This document shows, in pieces, positions 32,156 to 35,397 of a stretch of 35,397 nt of DNA (positions are counted from its first letter, which is position 1; the number at the start of each line of letters is the position of its first letter). Position numbers and translations under genes: made by a program. The notes beneath the pieces were generated by a model that did no database searches, was not told the DNA's origin, and was given only the letters and a program-made list of their open reading frames with translations. The DNA is from an uncultured Myxococcales bacterium. Its GTDB lineage: Bacteria > Myxococcota_A > Bradymonadia > UBA7976 > VGTA01. Location of the stretch: NCBI GenBank assembly GCA_937146725.1, contig CAKZRU010000188.1, positions 1 to 35,397 on the forward strand, in the 5' to 3' direction.

Positions 32156-33691
32156 AGCGTCCGCAAAACGGCCAGGATTACCCGGCCATTTGATCCCACG
32201 ACCAGCATTATAGTCTGTACCTGGATGAGTATCGATATCCCAGGTTGTGTCACTTTGGTCATATTCAATATCAAGAAAGAGATGTAATCCTACACGATCA
32301 ATCATAGTGAGTGAGGTATAACGGCGCAAAAAAGAGCCTTGATCAGGTGCATTTGGGCCATCTAATCGAAGCAAATATGAGTCAAGTCCGATTGGTGCAC
32401 GATGCTCTAAGTGGAGTCGATCAAGACGTAAACCAGCAACTTCAACCGGATTTGGGAGACGAATTGATGCCCCTACATATTCACCCTGAGCAGGCAGTAT
32501 TTCTAGTGGTGATAGAATAAAACGAGTACTCTCAAAAGTGCTCGTAATCTCTACTAAATTGATATGGTCAAGATCGATCCAATCCATTGCTTGCTTCATT
32601 ACAAAGTTAGGATGAGTTGCATAAGCTCGTTCACCCATCACCGAAAAAACACCCCCATAAGCTTTATTTTCACACTGATTACCTAAAGGTTGGGCAATCC
32701 CATCTTGCTCGCACCATAAACTGTTTGCATGACCTGCAACCCCGAAAGTATGTAATAGTTCATGAGGCCAAGAAGCAGTAGGTCGTAATAAACCATCTGA
32801 ATAAGCATCACCGTGGATATAAAATGGACTATTAATCATATAGTCAAAACCAACGTTCATAAAGTGTCCTTGTTGAATCATCAGTGAGTTCTGCATGGTC
32901 CAACCAATGTTAGTTCCACTTCCGGTCACTAAGCCATTGAGGACAAAGATGTCGTACACTGAGCAATCAACAAATTGGCAGGCGATTTCAAAGTATTGAG
33001 CGCGCTCAGTCATCATCTCAATCCCGCTCATTTCAGTTTGAGGCGTATGGATCCAACCCACGACCTCTCCATAAAGATCTACACGCCCGTATGATGCTTC
33101 ATGAATAAACTGACGAACTCCCGTAGGATCGTTAAAATAAACATCTCCAAGTTCTTGAGCTGTATAAAATTCCTGATTTCCAGAGAGATCAGGCTCGGTT
33201 CGCTCTGGAATATCACCGATCGTATTCACCATAGCAATCAGTACTCGATAGTTTTGATCTGCCATATTATTTGGCTCTAAGGGATAAGTTAGAACATCAA
33301 CCAAGGGTGAACACTGTGCTTCACCATTGACATCCTCACAGCGAAAATACTCTGCATCGCCACAGCCCCCGTTATGTTCTAAGCATACCGAATCTGTAAA
33401 CGCCATATCCTCAAGCGCCATATCTTCAAGTGCCATGTCCTCAAGCGCCATATCTTCAAGCGCCATATCTTCAAGCGCCATATCTTCAAGCGCCATATCT
33501 TCAAGCGCCATATCCTCAAGCTTCATGTCCGAAACTGTTTGATCATTAAAACTTACATCAGAGAGCTCTGCATCATCCTCACTCATGACTTGATCTTGAT
33601 CAAGATGACTAGAGTTTATCGGTTGTTTTTCATCACAGGCAAAAAGCCAAAGTACAAAAAAGCTCAGAAGATAAATGAATCGAGTCTGCAT
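32138..33691 (-). CDS. Lipoprotein zinc metalloprotease, gametolysin (M11)-like, frame ends early
   Basis: The 517-residue frame starts with a lipoprotein leader (FFVLWLFAC, Cys19). Residues ~57-98 are repeated LEDMA units. A short Cys-rich module (CLEHNGGCGDAEYFRCED) precedes the protease domain. The zinc site is HELLHTFGVAGHANS (His310, Glu311, His314, His321), a HExxHxxGxxxH arrangement followed by His-Ala-Asn. The Met-turn is FSVMGE (Met352). The pattern recalls gametolysin-like M11 metzincins rather than M6, though I am not certain of the family. The frame stops after RFADAFFKCG, six codons after the T7 run; the expected continuation (NVGEVFTSP) lies in the +1 frame. The intact product would have ~630 residues and be surface-exposed. 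Confidence 0.85.
   Translation of the reverse strand: MQTRFIYLLSFFVLWLFACDEKQPINSSHLDQDQVMSEDDAELSDVSFNDQTVSDMKLEDMALEDMALEDMALEDMALEDMALEDMALEDMALEDMAFTDSVCLEHNGGCGDAEYFRCEDVNGEAQCSPLVDVLTYPLEPNNMADQNYRVLIAMVNTIGDIPERTEPDLSGNQEFYTAQELGDVYFNDPTGVRQFIHEASYGRVDLYGEVVGWIHTPQTEMSGIEMMTERAQYFEIACQFVDCSVYDIFVLNGLVTGSGTNIGWTMQNSLMIQQGHFMNVGFDYMINSPFYIHGDAYSDGLLRPTASWPHELLHTFGVAGHANSLWCEQDGIAQPLGNQCENKAYGGVFSVMGERAYATHPNFVMKQAMDWIDLDHINLVEITSTFESTRFILSPLEILPAQGEYVGASIRLPNPVEVAGLRLDRLHLEHRAPIGLDSYLLRLDGPNAPDQGSFLRRYTSLTMIDRVGLHLFLDIEYDQSDTTWDIDTHPGTDYNAGRGIKWPGNPGRFADAFFKCG
33401..33520 (-). repeat. 15-bp tandem repeat, about eight copies, encoding LEDMA
   Basis: The plus-strand unit is CGCCATATCTTCAAG with occasional C/T changes. 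The copies in the middle (about 33431-33505) are nearly identical. It lies between the lipobox and the protease domain of the metalloprotease, and each unit adds five residues, so copy-number change keeps the frame. Confidence 0.95.
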
Positions 33692-33775
33692 CTTAAATTC
33701 CCATCATCGATATAAACAAGGGTAGCTAGATAGGAAATACTATGACTTAAATTGATCAAAGATCCTTATATATTT

Positions 33776-33822
33776 TAGTTTCTTATGTCTTAATCTCATA
33801 TCTTTCAATTAAGACTAAACTA
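33776..33822 (+). promoter_or_regulatory. Extended stem-loop upstream of the DUF6714-like gene
   Basis: TAGTTT (33776-33781) pairs with AAACTA (33817-33822), and GTCTTAAT (33787-33794) pairs exactly with ATTAAGAC (33808-33815). A 13-base loop lies between them, with a 5/1 internal loop. It sits 31 bases before the start codon at 33853. No T-run follows on either strand, so an operator or leader structure is more likely than a terminator. Confidence 0.4.
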
Positions 33823-33852
33823 CTCAAACACTCATAATAAAAAAATAGAACA

Positions 33853-34401
33853 ATGACCAAAGAACAACTCAGCCATGAGATTAAGACTGCATTTAATGGT
33901 GTGAAACTTGAGGATGGTATTGGTTTATGGGAAGCCCAAGGCCATGATGCTCGCTTATCTGCACAAGGGTGTGCTCAATTACGTAGAAAAGACGAAAAAA
34001 ACGATTGGTCAAAGATTCCGGTTGACGACTTATTTGATGCCGAAAGCTCTTTCTCTTTTTTTGATGCTAAAGGGCTACGCTTTCATCTACCTCAGTTTAT
34101 GTTACATCATCCGACGATCGCTGATCGATTGATTACTAAGCAAGCAAAAATCGCTCGAAAGGGGAAAGACTACGAAAAACTGATCAAACATACCGAAGAA
34201 CAGCTTTCAGCCTTAAATCAAGCTCAAACCCAAGTGGTCATACATTTCTTAGAATTTGAAAAAGAGAACATCAAACAACGCTATCAAGAAGAGTGGAAAG
34301 CATATGGTATGTATCCTGATGCAGTTGAGCATGATAAGGATTATCAAGAACTCAATTGGGCTCTTAAGTATTGGCATGCCAAACTTGCGGAGACCCAATA
34401 A
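33853..34401 (+). CDS. DUF6714-like protein
   Basis: This 182-residue soluble protein has the pattern 'DWSKIPVDDL...SSFSFFDAKGLRFHLPQFML' (about residues 52-90), which fits the DUF6714 family ('...SFFDAEGFRFYLPAYM'). The C-terminal half is helical, probably coiled-coil (EKLIKHTEEQLSALNQAQTQVV, FLEFEKENIKQRYQEEW). No signal peptide or membrane segment is present, and no function is known for the family. Members are often encoded as isolated genes near effector-immunity or polymorphic regions, but nothing of the kind is visible here. Its leader carries an extended stem-loop. Confidence 0.75.
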   Translation: MTKEQLSHEIKTAFNGVKLEDGIGLWEAQGHDARLSAQGCAQLRRKDEKNDWSKIPVDDLFDAESSFSFFDAKGLRFHLPQFMLHHPTIADRLITKQAKIARKGKDYEKLIKHTEEQLSALNQAQTQVVIHFLEFEKENIKQRYQEEWKAYGMYPDAVEHDKDYQELNWALKYWHAKLAETQ

Positions 34402-34544
34402 AACTAAGTGTTAAGCTAAAGTATGTTTTTTTACTTTTCAGTGCTTTATTCGCTTAGTTCGGTTGAAGCTAAAAAATCGTTTTTAACCAACGACTTCTTT
34501 ACCTCAGTGAAAGTGATTAAGCATAAATGCTTAGTCAATACACC
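34402..34544. other. Convergent gap with a short hairpin
   Basis: TAAGCAT (34518-34524) and ATGCTTA (34527-34533) form a tight 7-base-arm inverted repeat just beyond the end of the Cys-rich gene. It could take part in termination on the minus strand, but no T-run follows. AACTAAG (~34402) and CTTAGTT (~34454) are also complementary. Confidence 0.35.
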
Positions 34545-35397
34545 TTAGTCAACACACATTTCCTCACCAATAGCGTGCGGACAGTGAGTTGTTGCGTTAG
34601 TCATCATCTCTTCAGGCGTCTCACCAGCACCAGCAGCCGCTAGGTGATAGTTGTAGCAAGCTTGGTTTGCACCCATGGTTGCGCCTTCTTCACCTGCAGG
34701 TGCTGCGTCAAACCAATCAGTACAAGCAGTCTCGCCGGCCCAATCACCACAAACAGTTGTGTAAGTATCGCAGAATGCAGTTGCCTCAGCACTTGGAGCA
34801 GCTGCATCTACACACATTGCCGCCTCACCAACAACATGTGGACAGTGAGTTGTAGCATTAGCCATCATCTCTTCTTCAGTCTCACCAGCACCAGCAGCCG
34901 CTAGGTGATACTCATAACATGCTTGAGAAGCACCTTCGGTTGCACCAGCTTCGCCTGCTGCAGCTGCATCATACCACTCTGTACAAGCTGTCTCAGCAGT
35001 CCATTCGCCACAAGTCTCGCTGTAACGTTGGCAGAAGCTTGCACCACCGCCAGCACAAAGTGCAGCAAAGCCCTCACGTGCACCAGAAGCGAATTCGATT
35101 TTCTCTGCGCAAGTCTCATACATTGCGTAAATAGAAGCAAGGGCTGGAGTCTCATTACAAAGAGCCATACAACCATCAAAAAGTGCTGTACGATCGGTGT
35201 CAGTCTCGTAGCCAGCACATTCGCTAAGCGCACAGTCAGCAAAGTCACCACATTGCATTTCACAAGTGATTTCAGTCATCATCATGCCGGCCTCAGCACC
35301 AGCCTCAGTACCTGCCTCAGTACCTGCCTCAGTGCCTGCCTCAGTACCTGCCTCAGTGCCTGCCTCAGTACCTGCCTCAGTGCCAGCCTCAGTGCCC
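34545..35397 (-). CDS. Cys-rich secreted protein with two CPHA-type repeats (5' truncated)
   Basis: The frame runs off the right edge; the ATG at 35285 is internal. The 37 codons beyond it encode (AGTE)n repeats, a linker of the kind that follows lipoboxes here. The visible 283 residues contain a Cys-rich N-terminal part (CEMQCGDFADCALSECAG), then two similar ~85-residue domains. Each follows the pattern C-x3-Y-x3-CG-W, C-x-W, 'GANQACYNYHLAAAGAG', 'TTHCPHAIGE', C. The two copies share most positions, so they arose by internal duplication. This domain recurs in secreted proteins of Myxococcota and has no known function that I can state. It is likely an envelope lipoprotein, but the leader lies outside the window. 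Confidence 0.8.
   Translation of the reverse strand, partial: GTEAGTEAGTEAGTEAGTEAGTEAGTEAGTEAGAEAGMMMTEITCEMQCGDFADCALSECAGYETDTDRTALFDGCMALCNETPALASIYAMYETCAEKIEFASGAREGFAALCAGGGASFCQRYSETCGEWTAETACTEWYDAAAAGEAGATEGASQACYEYHLAAAGAGETEEEMMANATTHCPHVVGEAAMCVDAAAPSAEATAFCDTYTTVCGDWAGETACTDWFDAAPAGEEGATMGANQACYNYHLAAAGAGETPEEMMTNATTHCPHAIGEEMCVD
35286..35397 (-). repeat. 12-bp tandem repeat encoding GTEA, running off the window
   Basis: The plus strand shows CTGCCTCAGTAC and CTGCCTCAGTGC alternating at least eight times, with an A/G difference at one base. The unit is a multiple of three and keeps the reading frame. Its full length is unknown because the window ends inside it. Confidence 0.9.

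Overview
The window looks like chromosomal DNA of a Gram-negative bacterium of the Myxococcota (old Deltaproteobacteria) type, perhaps a relatively AT-rich Bradymonadales-like lineage. The evidence is the set of secreted proteins with MopE-type CDxxDNDCDGxxDE calcium-binding motifs, thrombospondin type 3 repeats, lipoproteins with long low-complexity linkers, Cys-rich CPHA-type domains, and two proteins with a Cys + transmembrane + Arg/Lys tail resembling MYXO-CTERM. The taxon is an inference. I see no rRNA, tRNA, CRISPR array, insertion sequence or prophage.

Layout. 1-2108 (+): the end of a secreted or lipoprotein gene, then a Tat-exported DUF1501 protein. 2408-3655 (+): a MopE-motif lipoprotein. 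3770-13710 (all -): a seven-gene MoxR/Bat (aerotolerance-type) operon in the order moxR, DUF58, DUF4381-like, batA, batB, a TPR/PPC/poly-Gln protein, and a BatD-BatE-like fusion; nearly every junction is a TAATG or ATGA overlap. 13893-15278 (-): a trypsin-like protease with a C-terminal membrane tail. 15364-20426 (all -): a maltose/oligosaccharide-type ABC importer, malK-malE-malF-malG, again with overlapping genes. 20673-23375 (+): a 900-residue mosaic secreted protein (alpha/alpha-toroid-like region, TSP3, MopE motifs, Cys repeats, 24-bp tandem repeats, C-terminal tail). 23401-23562 (+): a rod-like structured RNA candidate resembling 6S RNA, just upstream of parA-parB (23803-25642). 25686-28158 (-): an AI-2E family permease followed by alanine racemase. 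28443-31481 (+): a lipoprotein, the GTPase YchF, and an unrecognised PD-(D/E)XK-like protein. 31780-33691 (-): a lipoprotein metalloprotease split by a +1 frameshift in a T7A3 run. 33853-34401 (+): a DUF6714-like protein. 34545-35397 (-): a Cys-rich secreted protein with two repeated domains, running off the window.

How the genes fit together. The Bat operon supplies a MoxR AAA+ ATPase, VWA/MIDAS proteins and periplasmic BatD/TPR/SH3 modules that probably form one inner-membrane assembly acting on envelope proteins. The mal-type operon is a complete importer with no glycosidase beside it. ParAB, alanine racemase and YchF are housekeeping genes. Much of the rest is envelope or secreted material whose linkers are built from short tandem DNA repeats, so their lengths probably vary between strains.

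The observations I rate highest are the 6S-like RNA, the frameshifted metalloprotease, the BatD-BatE fusion with an internal signal-peptide-like scar, the repeat-built linkers, and the two proteins sharing a C-terminal sorting-like tail.
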